Source of the DNA: a virus
Length of the DNA stretch: 23,938 nt
IMG/VR virus record: IMGVR_UViG_3300020156_000076
Location: 1 to 23,938 of that record
Strand: one strand, 5' to 3'
Of this stretch, positions 5,326-12,664 are shown in pieces. The translations under genes were made by a program, and so were the position numbers. The notes beneath the pieces were generated by a model that was given only the letters and a program-made list of their open reading frames with translations, was not told the DNA's origin and searched no databases. The stretch's first letter is position 1. Each line of letters starts with the position of its first letter.

Positions 5326-8300
5326 TTATCGATTCGGGAATTTAAAGCCACTTTCAACCAGCTTGCTATTGACGTCTGCGTAGATGTCGTTAATCTCCGC
5401 TTGAATGGACCGCAATTGCTGGGATTTATCTTTGGATTTCAACTCACGATTTCCGGTAATTTGGCGTTTCTGCTCGTTCAGAGTGGACAAGCGTTTCGTT
5501 ACCGAACTATTCGCTTGCGAGTTGATCACCCGTTCCATTTGCTCATTGTACCAAGACGGTAACGGGTCGCCGTTGTCCTTATTGTCGTTTTTGGCCTTCG
5601 TATATTTTTCCTTCGCCGTGTAAAAGTCATCGGACAGCGTATTCGTAAATACCGGGTCGGATATGAAATTTTTTAGCAGCGTATTCCGTGCCGTTCCCCC
5701 ACCCACTGGAGAGTTCAACGGAAGCAGGAGTCTCGCCGGGTCGCCTCCGTAAGCTCTCAACAGGTAATCGACCTTCAACGGGGACATTCCGATTTTTTTA
5801 CCAACCCACTTAGATATTTCGCTCGTCCGTTCGTCAAACTGATTTTTTGCAGATACATCTTCAAGTCGCTTCGGTACGATTGGAGCGCCGGTAAAACTCT
5901 TGTTCCCCGTTATAGCCACGAATGGAGCTGCGACAGTGGAATTGATAGTTCCCAATATGCTTTGCTCAGGCCCGCCGCCTTGTGTGGCCCCTTGAAGTGC
6001 TCCAGATACGAGCGGAGGCGTAAAGGCGTTCACTATGGCGTCCAACGTGCCTTTGTAGGCTTGTGGATCACCTTTGACCACATCATTCAGCACATCTGTC
6101 ATAAATGATCCAAACGCTTCATATTCAGGCGGCATAGGCATCTTGATGAACGTAGCATCTGCATTTTTTCCAACAAAAACATTCCGATATCTCTCACGGG
6201 CCGGGAGTTTTTGATAATCCGGGTCGTCATTAAATTGGGCGTATTCATACAGTTTTGGGCCTATAACCAACGTGCCTACGCCGGCCAACGTTTTGACCGG
6301 ATTTTTATAGAATGATTTCAATACCCGATACAGACCTTGAACGGCAGCATTCGAGTAAGGCACTAATGCTTCGGTTTGTTGATAGAACGAACCTTTACGT
6401 GAAAAGTTTGTCGTCGATTCCCTAGCCGCATTGATGGCTTTTCGGACGTTCTCAGGAGTACGTTCCTTGCCCGCCATAGCTCGTCGGAAAGCCGCCATAC
6501 GGTTTGCGTTCTCCGTTATATCGGCTACCTTCTCAAGCCCCTTAAATGGAGCTTTGAGCGTCGATAATGCGCCTTTTGCGATACCGGCAGGAGATAACGG
6601 CGCTTCTTTACGGAGATTGAATACTGCCCGATTAACTGGGCGATCCCCACGCAAAAGAGCCGAATATTCTCCGCCCGCTCGACGGAATTCCTCGGCAAGA
6701 TTTTTCAGTCCAGGTATCCGCAAAACATCTGCAAACGAACTAATCATGGCATGAGGCAAATCGACTGCAATATGTTTAATGGCATTAGGCGACTGGATTG
6801 CGGCCTGTATCGTGTCAGCGGTTAGGTTTTTAACCGCAAACATAGGAGCTAAAAGACCGGTTGCACCGCGTTTTGTTGCATTGGAGAGCATTTGTAGCGC
6901 GCCGAACACGATCCCGGCTTGATCCGATCCCATGCCTAATAGGGCTTTTACGGCTTCCGGATTATGGACCTTGACATATACAGGACGACCGTTCACCATA
7001 GCCCGAACAATGTTTTCATCGCCTGTTTTCGCTGTCTGGAACAGAGATTTAAAATCATTATTCAGTTGTTCCAAGAATTCTTCGGAACCACCTTCGCGCA
7101 AAGCGTCGTCCAAACTGCGGTAACTTGTTGACGGCTTCTTGACGATCTCTACAATACCGCGCATTCCTTCGGGGTCCTTCTGGATCGCCTTGACGATCTC
7201 CTGCATTGTCCGGTTGCGCAGTTCTGCGTTCTTCCAAGCATAAGCCTGTTCAATGGCCGATCGCACCGGGCTGACAATCTTACGTGTCGAACCGGTAGGC
7301 GATACCTCATTAATAGGAGCCCGCTGGCCGGAAAATGCCGAACCACCACTCCCCCATTTAGGGCGTGCCAACTTCTCGCTTAAGTCGAATTGTCGGCGCA
7401 TCGCTGCGTAATTTGGGTTTGCTTCTCGCATTGCATCCCGGGCTTCTTTCGTAATCAACCCTTCACGTACACCGGAATCAAGCAGATTCGTATTGAATTC
7501 ATCCCACATTTGCCCGGCCTTCTGCAATCCGGGGTATCTCGCTTCAAGCTTTGCTACAGCTTCAGCGGCCTTCTCGGGCGTCATTTTGAGCGCCTCATCA
7601 TACACACGTTCACCGCGCTTCATGCGGGTTATGCCATGACGCAACACGAGATAATCATCGAATTTCTTACCGAGGCCGCGGACTTCTTTCATGACATCAT
7701 TCAAGCTCGATCCGATCACATTCCCCTGATTGTCGACGAACTTATCACGAACGATCGTATTTGCGAGATTGTTCGACCTTGCCGCGTCCTGAGCCGTATC
7801 ATACGTCTCTCGATTGATCGTTTTGAGTGGTGAGAGAAAGTCCACGACATTCTGATACGTTGCGCGTCCAGCTTGTTTGGTCTTCTCCACTATGCCGTCA
7901 ACATTGTTCTTTAGCGGATTTTTCACGATCTGCTGTTCCGTTGTCACAATCCTATTGCTTTTCTTCGATCCGAATGGCGTGATGCCGACATTCTGTTCCC
8001 CGAAGAGGCGAGAAAACCAATCTTGCTTTGCCGGTTCATCTGCTGCATTCGTAAGAGGTTTACGGACTTCTGGCAACGACTCCGGATATACCCCGTATGC
8101 ACGGTTTGTGGCGTCCTCTGCGACGCGTTGCTTGATGCTAGGCGTCTTCCCTTCCAACAGATTCGGTAGGTTGAAACCACGCTCTTTCGCGGCTTTGACA
8201 GCTTCATCGTAGACGGTTGTGGTACTCCGGAGTTCCTCGGCCATTTCCTGCAATCCCTCGTATGGCACCTTGCGTACTTCGTTCAACGAGATGTCCGCGC

Positions 8301-9405
8301 CTTGGCGTTTCAACCCCTGCTGTACGTATTTCGCCAGCTCGTTCGGATTCTCCAGCGGCGGCGTTAGGCGTTGCTCTACGATCGGCTTGATTTGTTCCAT
8401 AACCCGATTCAGCGTAACCTCGTTACTAGCCGGGGTAAGACGATTAGGTATGCTGGCCGACTGGAATAATCCTTCAACGACTTCCTCCTGTGGCGTCTTA
8501 CCTTTCTCCGTGACATTCTTGAGGATCGGACCAAGATAACGTTCGATAGCGCTATTAGCAACTTGTTTTGCTGCTGCGCCAAGAGCCGGTCCGCCAGCGC
8601 CTATACCGACTCCCAATGCTCCACCTATAGCACCTTCTGTGGCGGCTTCTCGCAAGTCTCCGCTGCCTGTGCCGAGTGATTGACCGAAACCCAAAGGAAC
8701 GCCAGACAACGCTTCTGTAGTGGCTTCACGTGCTACCTTTCCGCCTACTCCGGTACCTGCTCGCGTTAGGAATCGATCGGCTACATTCCCGGCAGCGCGA
8801 TACAAGTTTCCGGCGTTCGGCCCAAGTGGTCCGCTTCCTCCCATGGGTAGGAAGGAAGCAGCCACGGCGCCCAACGCCTTCTCCGCGCCTTGTGCCGGTT
8901 CTTGTCCGGTGCGCTGTAAAAAATCTTGCCGAGCGCTTGAACCTGGTACATTCTCGACATAGCCACTTTCCGACCGGCGAATAGATGGCGCTGTCGGCGT
9001 AGCAAACTCTGCGATAACTTCGGATGGTCTGCCAACGATGTCAATCGCTTCTTGGGCAACCTTGCTCGGAGGAGCCGCCTTAAATAGTCCAACCGTGTTT
9101 TGTACCATTCGTTCTAAGAAGTTCGGTTTCTCTGGAATGGAGGCTGCATCTTGAACAAGTGGTGATTCCCTAACGTCAAGTGACGGAGCTTTTCCAGTTT
9201 TCATAGCATTGAGTAAAGCACTTGTATCGGTATTGGTTGTAGGTTCTACAGGAGCGACTTCTGGTGTTGATGAAAGTCCAAGTTCTCGCTTCCGTTTTTC
9301 AACGAAACTATTTGAAGTTGACTTTGTTTGGGGCTGTTGCGGCTGTGCTGTACCGGTTGTTATACCCAGATCTCTGCGTCTGCGCTCTGCGAACGATTCC
9401 GCCAT
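5326..9405 (-). CDS. Giant ejection/internal virion protein with polyvalent-protein (LPD38-like) region, 1359 aa
   Basis: Probably packaged in the head and ejected into the cell with DNA. It has two copies of a short basic motif at its N-terminus (SFAERRRRDLG at 4-14, SFVEKRKRELG at 33-43) and a Pro/Thr-rich linker. A Gly/Ala-rich hydrophobic stretch (about 255-285) suits membrane insertion. A long helical middle (about 505-700) follows. A segment at about 850-925 (FAVKNLTADTIQAAIQSP, then FRRAGGEYSALLRGD) resembles the LPD38 domain of phage polyvalent proteins, known from memory of that family. It lies three bases downstream of the 399-aa gene, after a G-rich ribosome site. The position matches P22 genes 20/16. 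Domain names need a profile search. Confidence 0.7.
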   Translation of the reverse strand: MAESFAERRRRDLGITTGTAQPQQPQTKSTSNSFVEKRKRELGLSSTPEVAPVEPTTNTDTSALLNAMKTGKAPSLDVRESPLVQDAASIPEKPNFLERMVQNTVGLFKAAPPSKVAQEAIDIVGRPSEVIAEFATPTAPSIRRSESGYVENVPGSSARQDFLQRTGQEPAQGAEKALGAVAASFLPMGGSGPLGPNAGNLYRAAGNVADRFLTRAGTGVGGKVAREATTEALSGVPLGFGQSLGTGSGDLREAATEGAIGGALGVGIGAGGPALGAAAKQVANSAIERYLGPILKNVTEKGKTPQEEVVEGLFQSASIPNRLTPASNEVTLNRVMEQIKPIVEQRLTPPLENPNELAKYVQQGLKRQGADISLNEVRKVPYEGLQEMAEELRSTTTVYDEAVKAAKERGFNLPNLLEGKTPSIKQRVAEDATNRAYGVYPESLPEVRKPLTNAADEPAKQDWFSRLFGEQNVGITPFGSKKSNRIVTTEQQIVKNPLKNNVDGIVEKTKQAGRATYQNVVDFLSPLKTINRETYDTAQDAARSNNLANTIVRDKFVDNQGNVIGSSLNDVMKEVRGLGKKFDDYLVLRHGITRMKRGERVYDEALKMTPEKAAEAVAKLEARYPGLQKAGQMWDEFNTNLLDSGVREGLITKEARDAMREANPNYAAMRRQFDLSEKLARPKWGSGGSAFSGQRAPINEVSPTGSTRKIVSPVRSAIEQAYAWKNAELRNRTMQEIVKAIQKDPEGMRGIVEIVKKPSTSYRSLDDALREGGSEEFLEQLNNDFKSLFQTAKTGDENIVRAMVNGRPVYVKVHNPEAVKALLGMGSDQAGIVFGALQMLSNATKRGATGLLAPMFAVKNLTADTIQAAIQSPNAIKHIAVDLPHAMISSFADVLRIPGLKNLAEEFRRAGGEYSALLRGDRPVNRAVFNLRKEAPLSPAGIAKGALSTLKAPFKGLEKVADITENANRMAAFRRAMAGKERTPENVRKAINAARESTTNFSRKGSFYQQTEALVPYSNAAVQGLYRVLKSFYKNPVKTLAGVGTLVIGPKLYEYAQFNDDPDYQKLPARERYRNVFVGKNADATFIKMPMPPEYEAFGSFMTDVLNDVVKGDPQAYKGTLDAIVNAFTPPLVSGALQGATQGGGPEQSILGTINSTVAAPFVAITGNKSFTGAPIVPKRLEDVSAKNQFDERTSEISKWVGKKIGMSPLKVDYLLRAYGGDPARLLLPLNSPVGGGTARNTLLKNFISDPVFTNTLSDDFYTAKEKYTKAKNDNKDNGDPLPSWYNEQMERVINSQANSSVTKRLSTLNEQKRQITGNRELKSKDKSQQLRSIQAEINDIYADVNSKLVESGFKFPNR

Positions 9406-9408
9406 ACA

Positions 9409-10608
9409 TTAGCCCCCCCATTTAAGTCCGTGTGTCGCATACAACTTCCTGTATTCATCCTCCGATAAATCATATGAAAGGATTGCTGCCTCCACTTGGT
9501 CGGGATTAAGCAGCATACCATCCTTGTATCTTGCTACGTCATTCGCATATTTTGAAATATCTTGAATAGTTATAGGTTTTGGCCCCGGTATTTCCTTCGG
9601 TTTATTCGCTTGTTCCCGATCAAGCTGCAATCTCGAAGCTGAGATATTAGCCTGTTTCTCCGAAGTGGATGCATTACGTTGAGATACCCCAAGCATGCCC
9701 ATTTGATAAGCTGCATCGTTTATTTCTTTTTGTGCATTTAGTGTTGGTGTACCAGCTGGCACCCCTATGAGTTGTGCCAATTCTGGAAGAACATTGCCGA
9801 CTTTGTCGGACGCGTCGACTAGTTCTTTAAAATACTGCCGCTGTTCGGTTTGTGCTTTTACAGTCGGGCGACCGGATACTTGTTCGAACAACGCCTCACC
9901 GGATTCCTTTGGAAGTACTCCGACACCGAATTGTTCGGATAGATCCGCGGCGTTTTTGATGTTGGTTGCCCGTGCATCCGATTCGCGTTTCAAACCATCA
10001 CTGTACAGACTGTAATAGTCGCCGGCCACACCTTTCAGTGCATTGGCATAGTCGCCCTCGCGTTTATAGTTCGCATCATCCACTTTCATGCTGATGTCGA
10101 TATCATCGAGATACTTCCGGTAATCATCTGCCATGACTTGCGGGATGAATTTCGCATTAAAGTCTGATACGGCTTGTTGCCCGATCTGATTCGCAACGCC
10201 TTCTGAGTAGGAGCTTTTGCCTTGCCCCATCGCCCGAAGTCGGGCCAATGTGTTCCCTTGTTGCGTTGCCGCTGCTTGCTGTGTGGCTTGCAATCCGGTT
10301 TGATATCCCGGATTGCTGTATAATTTCGAGGCATCAAACTGGTACGGTTGCGGCTTCTCGATCGGCTTCGGTTTTTGCATAACGTTATTAGCGTACTGAT
10401 CATATACGGTGCCAGCACGATAGTTGTTATAGGCTTTTTCAAGATTTGATCTTGTGTTGTACGTCGATCCGTCTGCATCTGGTGCAGCGCTGTCGAAGTA
10501 TTTGCCTTTGACGTAAATTGAGCCGTTATCGTATGTGACATCTTCATCTTTTAACCCTTTTTCACCCGTAAGGTACTTCCGGTATCCGTATTTGTCGGCT
10601 GTTGCCAT
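9409..10608 (-). CDS. Putative ejection/internal virion protein, 399 aa
   Basis: A polar, Gln/Ala/Tyr-rich helical protein with no membrane anchor. The N-terminal part (YGYRKYLTGEKGLKDEDV, then a short KGKYFDSAAP segment) precedes a long helical region (about 100-330; GYQTGLQATQQAAATQQGN, IGQQAVSDFNAKFIPQVMADDY). Composition and place, between fibre-type genes and the giant ejection protein, fit a podoviral internal or ejection protein. No homology could be tested. AAGGGGTGAT precedes the ATG. A strong terminator ends only 25 bases before the start codon, so expression seems to need readthrough or antitermination. Confidence 0.6.
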   Translation of the reverse strand: MATADKYGYRKYLTGEKGLKDEDVTYDNGSIYVKGKYFDSAAPDADGSTYNTRSNLEKAYNNYRAGTVYDQYANNVMQKPKPIEKPQPYQFDASKLYSNPGYQTGLQATQQAAATQQGNTLARLRAMGQGKSSYSEGVANQIGQQAVSDFNAKFIPQVMADDYRKYLDDIDISMKVDDANYKREGDYANALKGVAGDYYSLYSDGLKRESDARATNIKNAADLSEQFGVGVLPKESGEALFEQVSGRPTVKAQTEQRQYFKELVDASDKVGNVLPELAQLIGVPAGTPTLNAQKEINDAAYQMGMLGVSQRNASTSEKQANISASRLQLDREQANKPKEIPGPKPITIQDISKYANDVARYKDGMLLNPDQVEAAILSYDLSEDEYRKLYATHGLKWGG

Positions 10609-10633
10609 GGTATCACCCCTTGTTTGAGTGCAT

Positions 10634-10659
10634 GAAAAAAAGCCACTCGAACGAGTGAC
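10634..10659 (-). terminator. Strong intrinsic terminator just before the 399-aa ejection gene
   Basis: On the minus strand GTCACTC-GTTC-GAGTGGC forms a 7-bp stem with one T-G pair, followed by TTTTTTT (plus-strand 10636-10641 region and flank). It would stop transcripts of the stalk-protein unit or of the antisense RNA. It leaves no space for a new promoter before 10608. Confidence 0.8.
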
Positions 10660-10663
10660 CTTG

Positions 10664-10672
10664 TGGTATTAT
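10664..10672 (+). promoter_or_regulatory. Extended -10 promoter of the type I toxin
   Basis: TG-G-TATTAT on the + strand; the -35 region is poor, which extended -10 promoters tolerate. Transcription would start near 10679, about 50 bases before the toxin ATG. Confidence 0.55.
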
Positions 10673-10700
10673 ATGGATTGTACAACTGAACTTGGGCGGT

Positions 10701-10727
10701 TGCGTTCCTCCAGAAAGGGGGAATGCA
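10701..10727 (+). promoter_or_regulatory. Hairpin sequestering the toxin ribosome-binding site
   Basis: TGCGTTCCTCC (10701-10711), loop AGAAA and GGGGGAATGCA (10717-10727) pair over 11 bp with two G-U pairs. The GGGGG Shine-Dalgarno lies in the 3' arm, directly before ATG 10729. Such sequestration is typical of type I toxin mRNAs and keeps translation low. Confidence 0.75.
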
Positions 10728-10728
10728 T

Positions 10729-10806
10729 ATGACATTTTCGACGGCAGAAGTTATCGCGTTAGGCATGTTCTTGCTTGCGCTGTTGACTTACCTGAAACGA
10801 AAATAA
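10729..10806 (+). CDS. Holin-like type I toxin (TxpA/Hol_Tox-like), 25 aa
   Basis: A 25-residue peptide, MTFSTAEVIALGMFLLALLT followed by YLKRK: a short polar N-terminus, one membrane helix and a basic end. This is the architecture of the 'putative holin-like toxin' family of Firmicutes (related in style to TxpA and BsrG). It is the only + strand gene within the late block. A G-rich ribosome site (10717-10723) is buried in an 11-bp hairpin. An extended -10 lies upstream, and a terminator at 10887-10923 would give an mRNA of about 245 bases. A convergent antisense RNA is predicted over its 3' part. If made, the peptide should damage the host membrane. Confidence 0.78.
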   Translation: MTFSTAEVIALGMFLLALLTYLKRK

Positions 10807-10932
10807 CCCGCCCAGGTTAGAGCCAGAGGTCGGGTTATTCCTTGCTAGAGCCATTAAGCAGGAGGATCCCGCCCAAGTGTTGTGCAGGGAGTCGGCGGCA
10901 ACCGGCTCCTGTTTCTATTTTTATGATACTTC
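10795..10932 (-). ncRNA. Predicted antisense antitoxin RNA
   Basis: Two overlapping minus-strand promoters can be read: TTGAAG-N16-TATAAA (plus-strand 10939-10966) and TTGCGG-N17-TATCAT (10923-10951). Transcription would run opposite the toxin 3' region. It would end at AATAACCCG...CGGGTTATT (10802-10839, 9-bp perfect stem), followed on the minus strand by TTCGTTT. The RNA would overlap the toxin stop codon and 3' UTR by about 120 bases, the usual geometry of Bacillus type I systems. The 5' and 3' ends are estimates. Confidence 0.55.
10887..10923 (+). terminator. Intrinsic terminator of the toxin mRNA
   Basis: GGAGTCGG (10888-10895), loop CGGCAA and CCGGCTCC (10902-10909) form an 8-bp stem with one T-G pair, followed by TGTTTCTATTTTT on the + strand. 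Confidence 0.7.
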
Positions 10933-10972
10933 AATACTTTTATACCCGCAATTGATGTATCTTCAACTTTTT

Positions 10973-11016
10973 TGTAAAAAATACCCTTTCTGTTAAAATG
11001 AAAGTTGCAGAGGGGT
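10973..11016 (-). terminator. Possible terminator after the stalk-protein unit
   Basis: On the minus strand, ACCC-c-TCTG pairs with CAGA-aa-GGGT around a 15-base loop and is followed by ATTTTTT. An alternative smaller CTTTC/GAAAG stem is also possible. The hairpin is imperfect, so termination may be partial. Confidence 0.4.
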
Positions 11017-11018
11017 CG

Positions 11019-11195
11019 TCAGTTTACCACACTTTCAGCCCAAGCAAAAATCTTTCCCAGTATCGGCACTTTATCGCCAATGAAATCGTAAATGGATTCA
11101 ATTTCTGACAATAAAAAAGAACCAACAAATAGAATGGCTACGACACCTAACAAGTTCAAAAAAATCAGAATCCCATTTTTAAACTTAAATTTCAT
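11019..11195 (-). CDS. Small membrane protein coupled to the stalk protein, 58 aa
   Basis: Begins MKFKFKNGILIFLNLLGVV; one membrane helix (about 9-29) after a basic N-terminus, then an acidic amphipathic tail ending AWAESVVN. Its ATG overlaps the TGA of the upstream stalk-protein gene by one base (TGATG), strong evidence of translational coupling, which compensates for a weak ribosome site (GAAG). Pairing with an exported protein suggests that both act at the envelope. No family is recognised. Confidence 0.65.
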   Translation of the reverse strand: MKFKFKNGILIFLNLLGVVAILFVGSFLLSEIESIYDFIGDKVPILGKIFAWAESVVN

Positions 11196-11776
11196 CACTT
11201 CAACAACTCAGCCTTCTGCTTCTCCAGATCGGCTATTTTGGCTTTTAGTTCGCTTATTTCACTTTGGTATTTAGCTTTTCCTTGTTCCAACTTGGTGATT
11301 TTGTCAGTATATTGTTGTTCTTGATAGTTTGATTTATTTTTTATGGTATCATCAATAAATCCTTGCTGCACTTGTATCAAATATTCCCGATCTTTTATGT
11401 CAGACAGATACTGAGCGATTGACTTATCAATTTGTGAAACTTCAACTGTTTGCATGGCACCACCTCCAGAATTCTTATTTATTGGCACCGCTGAATCTTG
11501 TTTAGCAATAGTAACGTCCTTCAATTCTACTGTTTGTGTATATTCGTTCCAATTGACCTCAACTCCAGTAATTTTGGCTACATCACGTAAGCGTAGGTAT
11601 GTGCTTCCATCTACTATTACCGGAGGATTTTCGAGTTCAACTTTATTACCATTCAAGGTTATCGGCAATCCTTTTCGCACATAAGCTTCAATCTTTTCCA
11701 GACCATCATCAGCGTATACAGAAATTGCTGTCGCCATTAATACACCAGCCAAGAAACTTGCCACTACCTTTTTCAT
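11195..11776 (-). CDS. Secreted stalk-domain (copper amine oxidase N-terminal-like) protein, 193 aa; moron
   Basis: A signal peptide (residues 1-22, MKKVVASFLAGVLMATAISV with a cut near YA-DD) directs export. Residues 37-88 (ITLNGNKVELENPPVIVDGSTYLRLRDVAKITGVEVNWN) form the 'copper amine oxidase N-terminal/stalk' domain that is frequent in Paenibacillus surface proteins. A coiled coil fills 155-193. The ATG at 11776 is preferred because GGGTGTGAT precedes it; the upstream ATG 11791 has no ribosome site. It has its own extended -10 promoter and is not a virion gene, so it looks like a lysogenic-conversion cargo gene placed between fibre and ejection genes. Confidence 0.8.
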   Translation of the reverse strand: MKKVVASFLAGVLMATAISVYADDGLEKIEAYVRKGLPITLNGNKVELENPPVIVDGSTYLRLRDVAKITGVEVNWNEYTQTVELKDVTIAKQDSAVPINKNSGGGAMQTVEVSQIDKSIAQYLSDIKDREYLIQVQQGFIDDTIKNKSNYQEQQYTDKITKLEQGKAKYQSEISELKAKIADLEKQKAELLK

Positions 11777-11805
11777 TATTATCACACCCATCTAGTTTTA
11801 GGAAG

Positions 11806-11814
11806 ATTATACCA
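11806..11814 (-). promoter_or_regulatory. Extended -10 promoter of the stalk-protein unit
   Basis: On the minus strand TG-G-TATAAT lies about 30 bases before the ATG; the -35 is weak. It lets this unit be expressed independently of late transcription. Confidence 0.65.
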
Positions 11815-11841
11815 TCAAAACTAAAGGCGCGAAAATAGTCT

Positions 11842-12651
11842 TTATATCGAGTACCCTTCTATAACTCCGTTATCTACGTGTATCGTCGCTCCAGGAGGAA
11901 TTGAACCGGTGAAACCCGCGAATATAGGGGCTTTGTTATTCAATGCTGTTTGCAAAGTCTGTCCGTCACCATTGCTATACATTTTATCCCAATCCTGAAA
12001 TCGAACTAGACCATCGGCAAAAAGTTTTAAATCAGCACCTGACTGGAGGTATATATTACCGAATCCAAATACGGTATTAATAACAAATTCCGTTGCACTG
12101 TTACCAATTTGGGCCGATACATCTCCATTGTCGATACGGAACCCCGGGTTTCCAGAGATAACAGCAAGTAATTTAACAAAGTTAGTTGCCGAATAGTACG
12201 CTCCAATCAATTCTCCTGTATCAGAAAATTCAATTCTAGGGAATATACCCGCAGCAGCAGTCTGAATAAGCGCCCCTGTAATCGTCCCACCTTCGATGTC
12301 GGTCGCCGTAATCTTTCCTTCAAATTCGCCGTCTGTGGCGTACATCTTGCCGTTTTGCTGCACTCGAAACGGAGCTGCTGTTTTGTCGGCGTTGCCTGCC
12401 CAAAACCGGATAGCCGTGGCCGTGGCAGCGTCAGCTCCGGACATCCCGACAATACCGCTTTTATGCTTTAACTCTGTTTGGCTGACATTGTACCCAGCGA
12501 TTTCACGCATATTTTCGGAGCTTATCCGGCCCTCAAGGAAATTTTGCAATTCCTCTTGAATAATCGCCAACATATTGGCCAAGTAGTGTACGTATTCGTC
12601 AGTAGTTCTATTCCCCTTCGGTTCGATTTGTGGTATATCGACTTTCCCCAT
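11842..12651 (-). CDS. Tail fibre/needle-like protein, 269 aa
   Basis: The N-terminal 60 residues are helical (EYVHYLANMLAIIQEELQNFLEGRI) and could trimerise or dock to the tail. From about residue 75 the sequence is Gly/Thr/Ala-rich beta (RFWAGNADKTAAPFRVQQNG, then GEFEGKITATDIEGGTITG), the style of trimeric phage fibres. The end (GFTGSIPPGATIHVDNGVIEGYSI) is a short beta tip. Place and length correspond to the needle/fibre slot of P22-like phages. It begins five bases after a run of nine G that serves as its ribosome site. The function is inferred from composition and context. Confidence 0.6.
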   Translation of the reverse strand: MGKVDIPQIEPKGNRTTDEYVHYLANMLAIIQEELQNFLEGRISSENMREIAGYNVSQTELKHKSGIVGMSGADAATATAIRFWAGNADKTAAPFRVQQNGKMYATDGEFEGKITATDIEGGTITGALIQTAAAGIFPRIEFSDTGELIGAYYSATNFVKLLAVISGNPGFRIDNGDVSAQIGNSATEFVINTVFGFGNIYLQSGADLKLFADGLVRFQDWDKMYSNGDGQTLQTALNNKAPIFAGFTGSIPPGATIHVDNGVIEGYSI

Positions 12652-12664
12652 CGTATCCCCCCCC

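Noticed and set aside
10086-10547. 153-codon frame within the 399-aa ejection gene
   Set aside because: Out-of-frame Ser/Thr/Arg-rich shadow on the same strand.
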